Positions 36,779 through 48,480 of a DNA stretch of 64,000 nt are shown here, in pieces. The stretch spans positions 20,311,906-20,375,905 of the forward strand of contig OY979717.1 of assembly GCA_963855995.1 (NCBI GenBank). The letters run 5' to 3'. Each line of letters starts with the position of its first letter. Position 1 is the first letter of the stretch. Made by a program: the position numbers and the translations under genes. This stretch comes from Muricea muricata (taxonomy: Eukaryota > Cnidaria > Anthozoa > Malacalcyonacea > Plexauridae). A model generated the notes under the pieces. The model saw only the letters and a list, made by a program, of their open reading frames with translations. It did no database searches and was not told where the DNA came from.

Positions 36779-38484
36779 TGTAGTAGTTTCAAGATGAAGT
36801 GCTTGAGCCCAAAAATGGCTAGCATATTGTCTTCACTTCATTGTAACGTGGAACTTATTTGAAATTGAGATGAACTGAAGCTGTGGAATTTAATTTTGAC
36901 AAAAGTGAGAAATAGTCAAGCTGAAAGAAAATTACTTATCATGCATAAAAAAATTGAACACAACTATAGAAAACAGAATAATTGTTTCATATATTAAAGA
37001 AAAGATGTGAAAAGTATTTAAAAGAATGTAAGAATTGCATGTGAGATGCAAAACTGACAGGGATGTAAGATTTTACAAAAAAGACATTTAGCTTGTTGAA
37101 AGTCAGGCATTTTCTATTAACAAGTAAAGTTGTCGTGCATTAGATCGATGAGGTAAAATTGTATAAATACATGTCAGTTTCAGAGTTCAGCCTTGGATTT
37201 GATAAAAGCTTGATTTTTATGATGACAAGTTTTTCAAAACCTTTTTGCTTGAACTTTTCATATTGTCTGATTGTTGTAAATGTGTGCCTTCCCATGCTTC
37301 AGTTCAAGTGTGCTTTTTAAATAGTTCTACGTTGATTGTAGCATTTGTATAGCAATAATAATGTGAGAAAACAGGTTCACATGGCTTTTGAACATGGTCT
37401 TTTCAACAAATAAGTAAAGATAATGTTTATGCTTCAAGGAGATTTGTTTTTAACCTGACAAAAATATTATTAACCAAAATTGATTGTTTTCGAGTCTTCT
37501 GCTGTACAAATATTTATATATTCTATCTATACATTCATTTGGTTTGTATATTTTGCTTTAACTTTGTGAAACATCAAAAAAATAAAAACGTGTTGAAAAC
37601 CGTTAAAATTTTTGTTCAGTTGCATTTTCACAACTATTTATCTCGAATAAATTACGTTTTGCCAAGTTAAAAACTAACGTGAGATATGTGGCTTTTAAAA
37701 TGGAAATGATTACGTAATACGTTTGTCAATTTTTTTTTGGAGCTACATCGACAAAAAATTAGATTCTTTTCTTAAGATTTTTTATCAACTCATTCATTTG
37801 ATTCACAGTGACGAAGATATTACAAAATGCTAAAGTGATTTAGAGTTATTTGTTTAGAGGAATTGTTAATTCAGCTCATAAATCTCGTATTTCAACTAGT
37901 CTAGTCCGTTTTGCTTAGCTACCAAAAACTAGTTAATCACTGTTTGAAATACTTGGGTAAAATTATGGCCTATTTTATGAGAAAGTTTATTTCTAATCAT
38001 CTTGACGCAAAAACGTTGACAGAAAGGAATCGGACTGTTCTTGTTTCCATTTTTTTAGTTTACTATATCTTTGAGCATACGTTTCTCTATAATCATGAAA
38101 CAACTTGGTGTTTACAATTCAATGTCAAACTTGCAAAATTTATCCACTCCTAGTTGTTTTGTGGTTATTTTTGTGAAAGTATAAACATTTATCTTTAATA
38201 GACTAAGGGTTGTTTATACACTTGTGTTCATTCACTTGTGTTGTACGCAAGTTTATTGTTCTTTTTCTGCCATGTTCTGTTTTCTTGTATTGTTGTTATT
38301 TTATTAAGTACAATGAGTGGTAGTTAATCTCTTTTTATTGTTATTCAAAGTGTAATCTTTACAAGTTTTTTTCAATAAATTGTTTACAAAGTTTACTTGT
38401 CACCCTTTTTGATTAAAAATTCAATTCCCATGGGAATTGAGAGTTTGAACAAAAAAATCCCCCTACCGCAGCTAGCTCCCCATG

Positions 38485-38558
38485 TGCTACTTCCACCTAA
38501 GTAGAGGTACTTATACATGTAGTACAAGTACTTCTACTTATTTACGGTGGAGGTAGCA
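38485..38558. repeat. conserved hairpin in left arm
   Basis: GCTACTTCCACCTAAGTAGA pairs with the second half around ACTTCTACTTATTTACGGTG and AGGTAGC. The hairpin is also present in the right arm at 54497-54566, so it predates the large duplication. Confidence 0.7.
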
Positions 38559-39243
38559 CTCGGAGAGCTGGCCGGGGTAGCCAGCAAAGAGAAGACCAAC
38601 TTTGCAAATGCTAGTGCAATTGCCAAGTTGATCTTCCCTGGAAAGCAGCCGCGCATACCTAGCGAATTAAAACAACAAGCGTTAGCTATTTAAGTATACT
38701 TAATGCAAATTTGATTCTCAAAGCGAAAATGACAAGTGCCCCCCGCTAATCCTACCAACTGCCTACCTGCCTCAGTTCTAAGCTATCTTCCTCGGTCCTA
38801 AGCTCGCGCATTCCATTCATGACCCTCACTTTCCTCACCATCACACGGTCACTCACAGCTGATAAACCCGCATGCACCACCACCATCCCAACTGCCACCC
38901 AATTCCGAAAATTAAAAGTATGCATTTTAAGTGCAAATTATTTGGATATTTTAGATCAAACGTAAACAGAAAAGGTCGTGCATAAAAACAGGTGAGAATT
39001 CTACTTAAAATTACTTGCAAAATATTAGTTAATACTATAGATCAATTTAGTTGATGTTGAAGCCTACTCTTAGCTGTTGTGTTAGAAGTGACGATAGATT
39101 TTGGTTTTTAAGCATACTTTCAAAAATTTTAATTCCTTTAATAAGCCTAACCCAATGCGACTTACCACACAATGCACACCCTCGTAGTCGATACATTTAG
39201 CAAAAAAATTACGTTATGAACAAATAGAAACATGCACAACTAA

Positions 39244-39563
39244 GGGGCTGATTATATGATCCCGCTTACCCGGGATTACGTGAAGCGTAACATGATTTTG
39301 AGGTATTGAAATAAGTCATAGTTTACGTTGTAAAAAATGCTTAATCTTTGATTGCTTGAGATTTTCGTTTTGCCGAAATATGAAGTAAACAAAATGGTGT
39401 ATATCGCATTAATTTTTGTTAAATCTATCTTAATTTGTATTGATCAATGCTGAAACCATTCGAACTTTGGTCGCTTCGTTTCATAAAATGACATTTTTCA
39501 ACACCTCTAGATCATTTTACGCTTCACTTAATCCCGGGTAAGCGGGACCATATAATCAGCCCC
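39244..39563. mobile_element. Harbinger-like MITE (left arm only)
   Basis: 320 bp bounded by TIRs of about 45 bp: GGGGCTGATTATATGATCCC followed by GCTTACCCGGGATTACGTGA, and near-identical complement at the right end. Flanked by TAA on both sides (39241-39243, 39564-39566), matching the TWA duplications of PIF/Harbinger elements. The corresponding right-arm site (about 53550, reading ACTAAAGTTG on the complement) has one TAA and no element. No transposase inside. Confidence 0.8.
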
Positions 39564-41109
39564 TAAAGTTGTCTTAGATAAGACTCATCTATGGCAACTG
39601 AAATCCTTAACTGTTGTTGACATGGAATTTTTAATGCCGTAATTCTCATACTTATACAACCCAAACGCCTTCATTTGCATGGTACCTCGCAGCTGCTCTC
39701 AAACCACCTTCGTAATTTGCTTTAGTGTACACAAACAATGACGTAATTGTTCCATTGTTCCTGCTTACCAAAACAAATCTGAAAGCACCAAGATACTTAT
39801 CATATTAATAATCAAAGACGTTCTGATTATTGATTAATTAGTCTCACCATGAACAGACACATTGCCATCAAAACAAAGCATGCTGTATTCCCATGGGAAT
39901 TAAAAATGCCCAAAAAAATATAATGAATCCTACTGATTTTCATGCATGTATGAATCAAGTGAACTAAGAAACAAAGATATAGTATATTCCCTTGGGAATT
40001 TCTTCAAGTCATATTTCTTCGGCTTTTTTAAATCATAAACCTAGAGTCAACCCAATTTTTTTGAAGGTAGAACGACGGAATCATAACAAAATACTTCAAC
40101 TAGTCAATAGTATTATTAATAATACGAACCTGATTTTTGAAAAAAGGTTCAATCCAGCATATTTTTTACTTTTTTTAACAATCCAGCATATTTTATACTT
40201 AGTTTTGTTTTTAGAAGTATCCAAATCCATATGTTAGTGACGAAATTTCCAGGCGTCAAGGTATTGAAAAATATTGTCGACATTTACCATTATAGTTTAC
40301 CTGATTTTTTTACCTGAAATTGACTGGTAAACTCCTGGATCAATCTATGTAATTACTTTCTTGAAAAGTATTTGATATCAATGTTATTTCAATTCAAATT
40401 TTTCACTTAACATGTTGCCTTTTCTTTTTCGTTAGCGAGAAATTTCTATTAAATCCTCTTTGATCTCTATAATAAGTATCTCGTTTTCTACTAACTTGTA
40501 AATTCCCACTATACTGTCTATTACAATGTCGTGTCTTCTCATTCTTGTCGATTCTTATCGTTCTGTTGGTCTTCTCGTACTGTAGCGCTCATTCTGCTCT
40601 TTTCAGTTGCGTCTTTTCACACTTTTGCAATAAAAACAATTGATTACGAGTAATTTATGAACTGTAATATTCATGTTTATAGACTATAATATAGAACTAT
40701 AACATATTATATAAAACTATGATATAAACCTATAACTATAATGTATAATAGTTTATTAACTGATTTTTCGATCGATAGCAGACGAAATTACTGTTTTTGT
40801 AAAAACAAGAAATATTTCTATTGGATACTCGTGAAAATTTCGACAATTGTGGGATGCATATTTTTAGGAAAGTTAATGAATATAGTGTTGAAAATAGACT
40901 AGAAAATCTATCCAAAATAACCTAAGATGGCGGCAATTCCAAAACAGGTGTCTATTATTCGCGCATATAGTACTTGAAATCAACATTATTTATGATTTTT
41001 GAATGAAAATATCTCGAAAATTTAACAACATGTAAGGAAGGTGTAAAATAGTTTTCTCTATAATTCTTAAAGCTCTTTCGAGCAAGACATATTTATTACC
41101 ATATCCCTT

Positions 41110-42160
41110 AAACTATTACTGAAATTTAAGTACACGTAACAGTGTGTATCAAAAAACGTAGACAAATCTGAAATCGCTTTATGTTTCGCGAAGCGCCTCA
41201 ATGTACGATGTTTTTTAATAAAGTAAATTGTTTTGGTGCTTATAATCTAGAATAAACAAAAAAATGAAAAATTTAAAACTTCAATAGCCGGGGGGTTGTG
41301 TTTTTTACGACAAGTTAAATATGCCTTGCGCAACAAAACGTAAATGCTTAAAAGTAATTTTGAGTTGGTAGATGGACAATTTGTCGGTTGTTGTATTGCT
41401 GTACAAAATTTCAGAAAACTTACTCAAGTTTAAGCTGTTCAAAACGTCTCGCAAACTTCCATATTTTTAGCGAAATTAGCTTTGTTCGTATTTAATTAAT
41501 GTATTTACCTAATTTGCATACAACTCCCAAAGGACATTTAATTAAAATTAGTAGAATCATTCATCGTCTTCCAACAGAGATTTCTTTAAATAGAAACAAT
41601 CATCTTCCTATAGAGATTTCTTTTATAAAAATTGCTTTAAAAATCAATTTTTTTGTTGAATATTCCATGTTTGACCTCTGATTCTACTAAAACAATTAGA
41701 TTACTCGCTCTCGATTTCCATGCGCATAGAAATCTCGAGCTCGTAATCTAATTGTTAATTAGAACATTTCTTGAGAAAAACGATTCTTATTGAGAAAGAT
41801 ATACGTTCGCACGACGTTTTGACTGGCTTAACTAAACTCAATCAAATTTCTTGAAATTTTGAACAGCAATAAAACACCTAACATATTTTCTGCCTACTAA
41901 CTCAAAATTACTTTTAAGCTTCTAAATTTCGTGCGCAAGCCATTTTTAATCTGTTTCAAAATACGCACACCCCTGGGTTTGAAACATTTAAATCTCAGAA
42001 TATTTTTATTTATTCTGCACCGTAAGTACCCAAGCAATGTATATTAATGAAAAACTTCATACTTCAAGCCGCGTCGCGAGGTCGAGAGCCGTTTCAAAAT
42101 CGTCTACTCTTTTTTATATACCCTGTATAATAACTATCTTTAGTATTTTTACGCAAGTCA
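41110..42160. mobile_element. long-TIR element or nested foldback
   Basis: About 1 kb whose two ends, roughly 41110-41470 and 41790-42160, are imperfect reverse complements: CTTAAAAGTAATTTTGAGTT at 41348 matches the complement at about 41900, and GTAGAC near 41159 matches the complement near 42102. Arms are about 300-350 bp. It lies where the right arm has unrelated sequence. No transposase frame is seen, and no target duplication can be fixed. Confidence 0.6.
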
Positions 42161-42420
42161 AGAAATCTGACGTTGTGATTGGTAAAATTTTACGTGACAT
42201 ACCTTATATTCAACTACAGGTGCATACAACAGTAAAAACAAGTTTACAAAATGGCGAATAGCCGCTAGCCGCCAGCAAAAATAATGAATTTCATAAAAAG
42301 GCAGTTGTTCTGTCAATTCACTTGGGTAAAAAATACTAAAACAACTATTCGCCTCAGCCTTGGTGACTTGGTAAATATTGCCTGATAATGGAAACGACTA
42401 GATAAAATTAAAAAACTTAC

Positions 42421-42501
42421 TTTCACTGTATCTTTAGATCGTCTTAGCTCCGGTTGTTTCATCATGGTGTTTATGGTTTCATCTAGTTGGCGTACTCTCT
42501 T
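42421..42501 (-). CDS. exon-like segment, open in left arm only
   Basis: On the minus strand 27 codons beginning KRVRQLDETINTMMKQ are open up to a perfect donor context, AAA then GTAAGT (42420-42415). The right-arm counterpart at 49470-49559 (plus strand) keeps the donor but has two extra codons, one of them TAA. No convincing acceptor precedes it. The protein family is not recognised. It could be a remnant exon of a gene duplicated with the palindrome. Confidence 0.25.
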
Positions 42502-42952
42502 CCTGGAACATCACGGCAGTCCAGTAGGTAACTAGCACACTCGTTTTGAGTCAACCATCATAAAATAAGGAGAAAATTTATGTTAATTAAAAATATTTCA
42601 GAATATAGGAAACTGAACAAAAATTTGATTGTAAATTTCTTTGACAAACCGTACATTGTGATAGTGTTTGCATTTTAACATCTGATGGAGACGGCTAGTG
42701 ATTCACTTCTTATGTCGATAGTTGATGGTTGTTGTGTTCACTTTTTACTTGGCATCCTTTGAAAAAATAAGCAATTACGATGTTTAGAAATCTGCTTACA
42801 AAATAGGCGAAGAAAACTACGTTAACAAGCATTAGAGAGGACTAAGTAATTATAATAGGCGTGGCAGGTCACAGAGGTTAGTCGACGAAAAAACTCCCAT
42901 ACAAAGCTCGTGTACGAAGTCCAGGCATGATATTCCGATAGCAAGAAATACA

Positions 42953-43201
42953 CCAGGGGCCGGTTGTATCAAAGGCGTTTAGCCTAAGCGGTGGATAATA
43001 TAAATTTAAAAATCACTTTTACACCTAGTACGGAACCGAAATTATGTGTTTAATAGAATAAATATTTAGTTTTACATATAATTGTTGTTCTCAGGTCAAA
43101 TAACTTTAGCTAATTTGTTTATACAACATGCAAACTTGTTTTATATTTTTGACTTATCCACCGTTTAAGCTAAACGCCTTTGATATACAACCGGTCCCTG
43201 G
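42953..43201. mobile_element. MITE with CCAGGG(G/A)CCGG ends (left arm only)
   Basis: Left end CCAGGGGCCGGTTGTATCAA followed by AGGCGTTTAGC; the complement of the right end reads CCAGGGACCGGTTGTATATC followed by AAAGGCGTTTAGC. About 249 bp. The right arm reads straight through this site (CTACACCTGGTGTATTTC at 48985), giving an empty-site contrast, but the target duplication is ambiguous because the terminal bases resemble the flank. Superfamily uncertain; CAGGG ends hint at hAT. Confidence 0.7.
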
Positions 43202-43754
43202 TTTAGAACGTGTACGTGTCAGCCTAAACTGTATGTATGCAACCCCAACAAAAAGCGGAACACAAAATGGCGGAATTTAAAGACATTTCTGGTGTTATTT
43301 CCAGTTCCCTAACTTTTGCGGACAAATATATTTATATATTTTTCTCAAACTTTTTGAAGCAAAATGTTGATTAATTTTGTGAATAAATGAACATATTTTA
43401 ATTAAAACACAGGATATATTTGATTGCCCACGTTATGACTATAAACTAAAACGGGCGCCCAAGGATGCTCACAATTTCTTCAGCCTGGATTACACTTATT
43501 AATTGCGCAATAGACTGATAAGAAAATAATAAAATACTAAATGGTTTGCTCTTCAAGAGAGCGTCGTACATACGCGCGGCATGTCGGGATATTTTGGGAA
43601 AACTTTTGAAGCTGAACCGAATGCAACATGCCAAGTACACTGATGACGCTATCCTGTCCAGGAAGCTATTCAGTAATTGTTTTCTAAAATAATTACAGTG
43701 AAACACTAGTCAACGCCAGGGCATATAAATGTCTCGTGTAGGATTGTTTGATCT

Positions 43755-43990
43755 TGTGCAGTAACAGCCAAGTGGCAAACGCCTATCACATGTGAGGTCA
43801 TGGGTTCAATCCCCACTTAGGACTCGTGACACCCATGTGAGGAGTTGGTCAGTCGTGGGTTTATTTCGGGTACGCCGGTTTGCGAATGTTGACAGGATGG
43901 TTAAAATTGTAAAAAATCGGTAATCACCGGAACAAGGTGATACCTAACTAAAGCTGCTAACGACGAGGCGAAATTAAAATAAATTAATAA
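43755..43990 (+). mobile_element. tRNA-derived SINE (left-arm copy)
   Basis: An A-box-like AGCCAAGTGG at 43766 and a B-box GGGTTCAATCCC at 43802 have the arrangement of a tRNA-related RNA polymerase III promoter, though about 16 bp near the A box are missing relative to the right-arm copy. A body with GTGGGTTTATTTCGGGTACG (43853) and a 3' end AAATTAAAATAAATTAATAA follow. The same element, inverted, is in the right arm, so it was present before the arm duplication. Confidence 0.7.
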
Positions 43991-44677
43991 AAGTGCGTTT
44001 CACTATAGTTATATAATGTAATCGTCAAGCTGAATGAATAATCCTCCAGTAACTACGTAAAATGAATAACTTACAATTAATAATATGGGGGGGGGGGCAG
44101 GATAAAGATTGAAATGGTGTTAAGGAATGGGTACTACCCTGACGGGTACCAGGGGAAGGAGTGGAGTAAACATGAAGAAGAAGAGTGAATTGGAGTAAAG
44201 ACCTAAATTACCTTTAAGGCCGAGAGGTAAAGGTAACTAAACTGTCTTGACTTCGATTTTGGGTTGACTGAGGACCGGTCTAGTTCAACTGAGTTTGATA
44301 AGAATTTAATTCTCATTGGTTCCCGATCAACCCAGAACTGAAGTCAAAGCTAGGCGTGGAGTGCAGGAAAACGTTGGGCAGTACCGCGAGGCCAAGGAGG
44401 CAAACGTTATTTTGCTAGTGTCTTTAACTATTATTTACACAAATTTCATTAACTTGGCTGTCGGGGGCAGATCTGAAGCCTTCTCGTCATTATTTCCCTT
44501 CGTTCAAGAAGAGAAGTTGTCTTCATCGAGAATAGCGACGAGAAGACTTCAAGGCACCGCTAAACCGCTACGCTGCGCTATAAAACTTCAGTGTAGTGGT
44601 TTAGTCAGCTAAAGTCTAAACCATTACACTGTGCCAATAATATATGGTTGACTTCTTCCCAAAGCCAACGGTACAAC

Positions 44678-45015
44678 CATGGATGCGCAAAGATGGGCAG
44701 ACACATTAAAGCCTTGAAAGCAAGTGTTTTCTTTCAGGAAAGAGTCAAGGGCGACAACTCTTAATGAATCAAAGTCGTCTAGTCAAGTTTTAAACTGTTC
44801 ATCTACGTTAAAGGATCTTTTATGGCGAGGTCTTTGCGAGAAGACATGAAGCATGGATGTGCAAACACTGTGCAGCCTTTAAAGAATATATTTTCTTTCG
44901 GGGAAGAGTGAAAGACGATAACGCTTACTAATTCAAAACTGCGTAGGCATGTTTTAAGTTGCTCAGCTATGTTTAAAGATCTTTTATGACCAGGCCTTTG
45001 CAAGAAGAAAAGTCG
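44678..45015. repeat. two-copy tandem repeat of about 172 bp
   Basis: Unit 1 starts CATGGATGCGCAAAGATGGG and unit 2 starts CATGGATGTGCAAACACTGT; both end in an AGATCTTTTATG or GGATCTTTTATG stretch and a CTTTGC-GAGAAGA motif. The right arm (45800-45980) holds only one unit that looks like a hybrid of the two, as expected after unequal recombination. Confidence 0.65.
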
Positions 45016-45205
45016 AAGTTTCCATTACTGTTGACTTTCCGTCGGTCGTTTTTTCTTGATCGAGCTTTACATGTCATTGAGTTCAGTGTCCTTGATATAG
45101 GAGTCATGTATTTATGACCTTGGGTTTAATTCCCAAACACTGAATGGCTGTCTTCAGCTTTTTCAAGTAATAGGATAACTTTGGAACAAGATGGCATTGC
45201 GTTAT

Positions 45206-45604
45206 AATATTACTATATGCTTGGTCACGCTGTAACTAAGCATATAGTATATTCTACAAACCTTAACTCAGAACATTGCCGGTTGTTTTTATTCGTGGTT
45301 GCTTTAAAACATTGCGGATACTGGTAACCTGGCTATAACCTGTAAGATGCTTGCTTTTATACGACCTACGAGCGCCAAGCTTTATCGACTATCGTTGATA
45401 GAGGGAACTGGTAGTTTGCTGAGCAGTTAACAGGTTGGTTTTTACAAGAACGATATTCATGTAGTTACTCTGCAGTTTCCTTGTGACACAACCTATAAAA
45501 TGCGTCATGTACAAGCTGTGAGTTGCAAACGTTCCTGTTGGCAGTGAACATAAGTGACTACTCTAGGATCAATAGTTACCTATCAAGGATATCTTGGCGC
45601 TGGT
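45206..45604. other. central spacer of the giant inverted repeat
   Basis: About 400 bp between innermost matched ends (AACAAGATGGCATTGCGTT at 45189 and AACGCATTCTGCAGTGCCAT at 45625). It contains a short hairpin ACTATATGCTT / AAGCATATAGT at 45223-45250. No coding frame. Confidence 0.6.
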
Positions 45605-46439
45605 AGCTTATAAATATAAAACAACGCATTCTGCAGTGCCATCTTGTTATCTCATTGGAAGAGCAAAAGTCTGCCATTCAGTGTTTGGGAATTAAACCCA
45701 AGGCCATAAGTGCATGACTCCTATATCAAGGACACTGAAGCCAATGGCATATAATGCTCGATCAGGAAAGAAACTACTGACGGAAAGTTAATAATTGCAA
45801 GATTTTACTTTTTCTCTTGCAAAGATCTGGTAAAAGATCGTTAAACATAGCTGAAGTACTTAAAAGATGACTAGACGGCTTTGATTTAGTAAGCGTTGTC
45901 GTCCTTGACTCTTTCCTAAAAGAAAACACTTGCTTTCAAGGCTTTAATGTGTTTGCGCATCTTTGCGCATCCATGGTTTTACCGTAAGTGTTGGGAAGAA
46001 GTCAGCCATATATCATTGGCACAGTGTAGTGGCTTAGCCAGCTAAACCACTACACTTTAGTTTTAAAGTGTAGTTGTTTAGTGGTGCCTTGAAGCCTTCT
46101 CGTCACTATTTCTCGACGAAGGCAACTTGTCTTCTTAAACGAAGGGAAGTAACGACGAGAAGTCTTCAATGCACCAACCCTACAGGTCTGTCCCCAACAG
46201 TCAAGTTAATGAAATTTGCTTAAATATTAGTCAAAGATAGTGGGCTAATAACGTTGTCCTCCTTGGCCTCGCGGTACTGCCTAGTGTTTTCCTGCACTCC
46301 ATACGCCTAGCTTTGACTTCAGTTTTGGGTGGATCGGGAACCGATCAGAGTTAAATTCTTATTAAACACAGTTGAACTGGACCGGTCCTCGATCCACCCA
46401 AAATCGAAGTCAAGACAGTTACCTCTACCTCTCGGCCAC

Positions 46440-47860
46440 GGAGGGAAAGATATTTGCCAATGAAAGCTCGAACGGGTCTTTCCTTGCTCATGAGCATCCA
46501 AATAAAAAAAATTGCAAAATTGTCCTTTACAGGCGTTTTTTTGGAAATTCCTTACGCATACTGGAAGCAAAGTAGTAGAAGAAAGATCTGAGTAAGAAAT
46601 AATGGCAAAAACACTTCATTCGCGCAATAAAAACTGATTTTCAGCTTCCTAAAAAGATCATTGAATGTTATACATACGGGTATTTGGTGGCGGACAAAGG
46701 TCATCTGACGTCATTTGCTTCTGCAACCCGAAGAAGAAGCTTCGATTTTTATGCCTCCTGACGAACATTTTGAAAGCCTCAATAAAGTCTTAATCTTGAG
46801 TATAAATGTCCATTGATTCCACAGAAATGGCCAGGAAGATAGACAGAAACATTGCGAGCAAATTGGAGCTAAAACGACGAAGAGTTGGGGGAAAAAATGC
46901 AAAGACAAATCTGGCGTTGTCGGGAAAATTTAGAATCAAAATGGCGTCGTCTTCTTCTCCAGTCTAGAAATGCAACAAAAATCGCTCTTGTGTAGTTGGA
47001 CATTAATAATATTGGACATGTAAGTATTCTCTGACTATTCTCTGCACGTTTTACTCATTAAATGTTACCAGGGGCTGTTTACCAGGGTGAAATCTATTTT
47101 TTAAAATTAAATATAGTATAAATAAATGATAAATCTACATGATCTTATGAATCTATAATCTCTCTTTCTCATGCCAGCAAGACCGTGAAAAGTAATCGTC
47201 ACGATTGAATTTTTTTTTTATTTTCCATTGGTTTCCATTTTTTACATGTCAAATATCGACCTTCACGTTATAGATATTCCAGAGATATTGCGAGACAACC
47301 ACGTGACAACTCCGATGCGAAAAGTCACAGCCAAAAAGGACTTTCAACAGGATTTAGTGGTAAAAACTCAAATATTACAATATACTTACTAAGACTGGCA
47401 ATTCTCTATTCCCCCCCCCCCCCCCTGGGGATTAATAGGAGTTTACAATGATGATTACAATATGTATCAATTGTTGCACCAATAGTTTCTTCATTATTCT
47501 TTAAAAATTTTATTGTAACTTACTTTTATTCTTCCTTTCTTTTTCTTCAAAACCTCTTCTGTCCTGATGCACTGCACTCTATACAAGAAATATGCAAATT
47601 CAGATTTTCAGCTCAAATTCAAAAAGGCAAGCGAGAACCCTGATTCAACGAATGTTTACATGACCAATGAGCTGCCTTTCATTTGAATTGCAAGTCTGAA
47701 TTTTCTGATCCGTTTAATTTCTACAGGAAATTTTCCCTTTCTTTACTCCAATCTACTTTTCCTCCTGTTTACCCCCTTCTTTCCCTGTGTACTCCTTTCA
47801 GGATAGCACCCCCTCCCGCTGGTTTCTTTTTCCTGCTTCCCTCTTCAGTACCCCAATCCC
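46440..47860. other. right-arm-only segment
   Basis: The left arm passes directly from the GAGGTAAAGGTAACTAAACT region (44224) to CTGGGTACCAG-type sequence near 44150, whereas here 1.4 kb intervenes. It includes a 15-base C run at 47411-47425 and, from about 47740, repeated TTTACTCC / CCTCCTGTTTAC phrases that look like local expansion of a short pyrimidine repeat. No supported gene; frames at 47683-47993 are products of pyrimidine bias. Confidence 0.5.
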
Positions 47861-48039
47861 CCTATTTACTCCTCTCTTCCTCCTGTTTACTCCACTCCTT
47901 CCCCTAGCACCCGTCCAGTACCCCTTTTTTGACACAACTTCAATCTTTATCCGGCTCCCCCACCAGTCTCATAATTGTAAGTTATTCATATGACGTAGTT
48001 ACTGGAGAATTATTCGTTCAACTTGACAATTACATTATA

Positions 48040-48480
48040 TGATAACTACAGTGAAATGCACTTTTATTAATTTATTTAATTTCGTCTCATCGTTAGCAGC
48101 TTTAGTTAAGTATCACCGTGATCCAGTGATTACTGATATTTCACAATTTTAACCACCATGTCAACGTTCGCAAACCAGAGTACCCGGAGTAAACCTACGA
48201 CTGACCAACTCACATATGCATGGGTGTCACGAGTCCTAAGTGGGGATTGAAACCACGACCTCACATGGGTAATCAATTTATGTTTCGGTCACTAATAAGA
48301 TTCTATCCCCAAATATCCGCAACCCATAACATTAGCCTTAATCAAACGCCTAACCCTAACCTCTTCTAGACCTAACCGTTGCCTTAGCTACAGAAACATA
48401 AATTGATAACCCTCACATGTGATAGGCGTTTGCTCTGATGATTGCGCAACTTGGCTATTACTGTACAGGATCAAACAATC
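48040..48480 (-). mobile_element. tRNA-derived SINE (right-arm copy), interrupted
   Basis: Minus-strand counterpart of 43755-43990, with a longer region after the A box (AGCCAAGTTGCGCAATCATC) than the left copy. It is split by a 144-bp insertion at 48268-48411. The B-box region reads GTGGTTTCAATCCCC. Confidence 0.7.
48268..48411. mobile_element. 144-bp MITE with 8-bp target duplication
   Basis: Begins GGTAATCAATTTATGTTTC and ends with the complement of GGTTATCAATTTATGTTTC (19-bp TIRs with one mismatch). Flanked by CTCACATG on both sides (48260-48267, 48412-48419). The left-arm SINE has a single uninterrupted CTCACATG at that place (about 43787-43794 in complement). Eight-base duplications are typical of hAT elements and a few other superfamilies. 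Confidence 0.88.

Larger units (their letters stand above)
36200..45205. repeat. left arm of giant inverted repeat
   Basis: Matches 45605-57930 in reverse complement. Anchors, left to right arm: GTGTGCTCAAAGCATTTTAA (36338) to about 57815; GATGAACTGAAGC (36868) to about 57010; AACAAATAAGTAAAGATAA (37404) to about 56040; the stretch with GGAGAGCTGGCCG (about 38562) to about 54485; ATTCCCATGGGAAT (39887) to 53235; TTTCTCGCTAACG-like at 40437 to 52500; 42421-42560 to 49420-49560; the 43.45-43.98 kb block to 48.04-48.73 kb; and 45.06-45.20 kb to 45.60-45.75 kb. By eye aligned parts look roughly 85-90 percent identical. Arm-specific insertions are listed separately. Stretch 40780-42290 has no clear counterpart. 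Confidence 0.8.

Noticed and set aside
43755..43835. Functional tRNA gene
   Set aside because: A- and B-box-like motifs are present but the cloverleaf is incomplete, the region is part of a longer repeated element with an A-rich tail and it has an inverted copy: a SINE head.
47683..47993. Pro/Leu/Phe-rich frames
   Set aside because: Caused by the local pyrimidine repeat in the right-arm-only segment.
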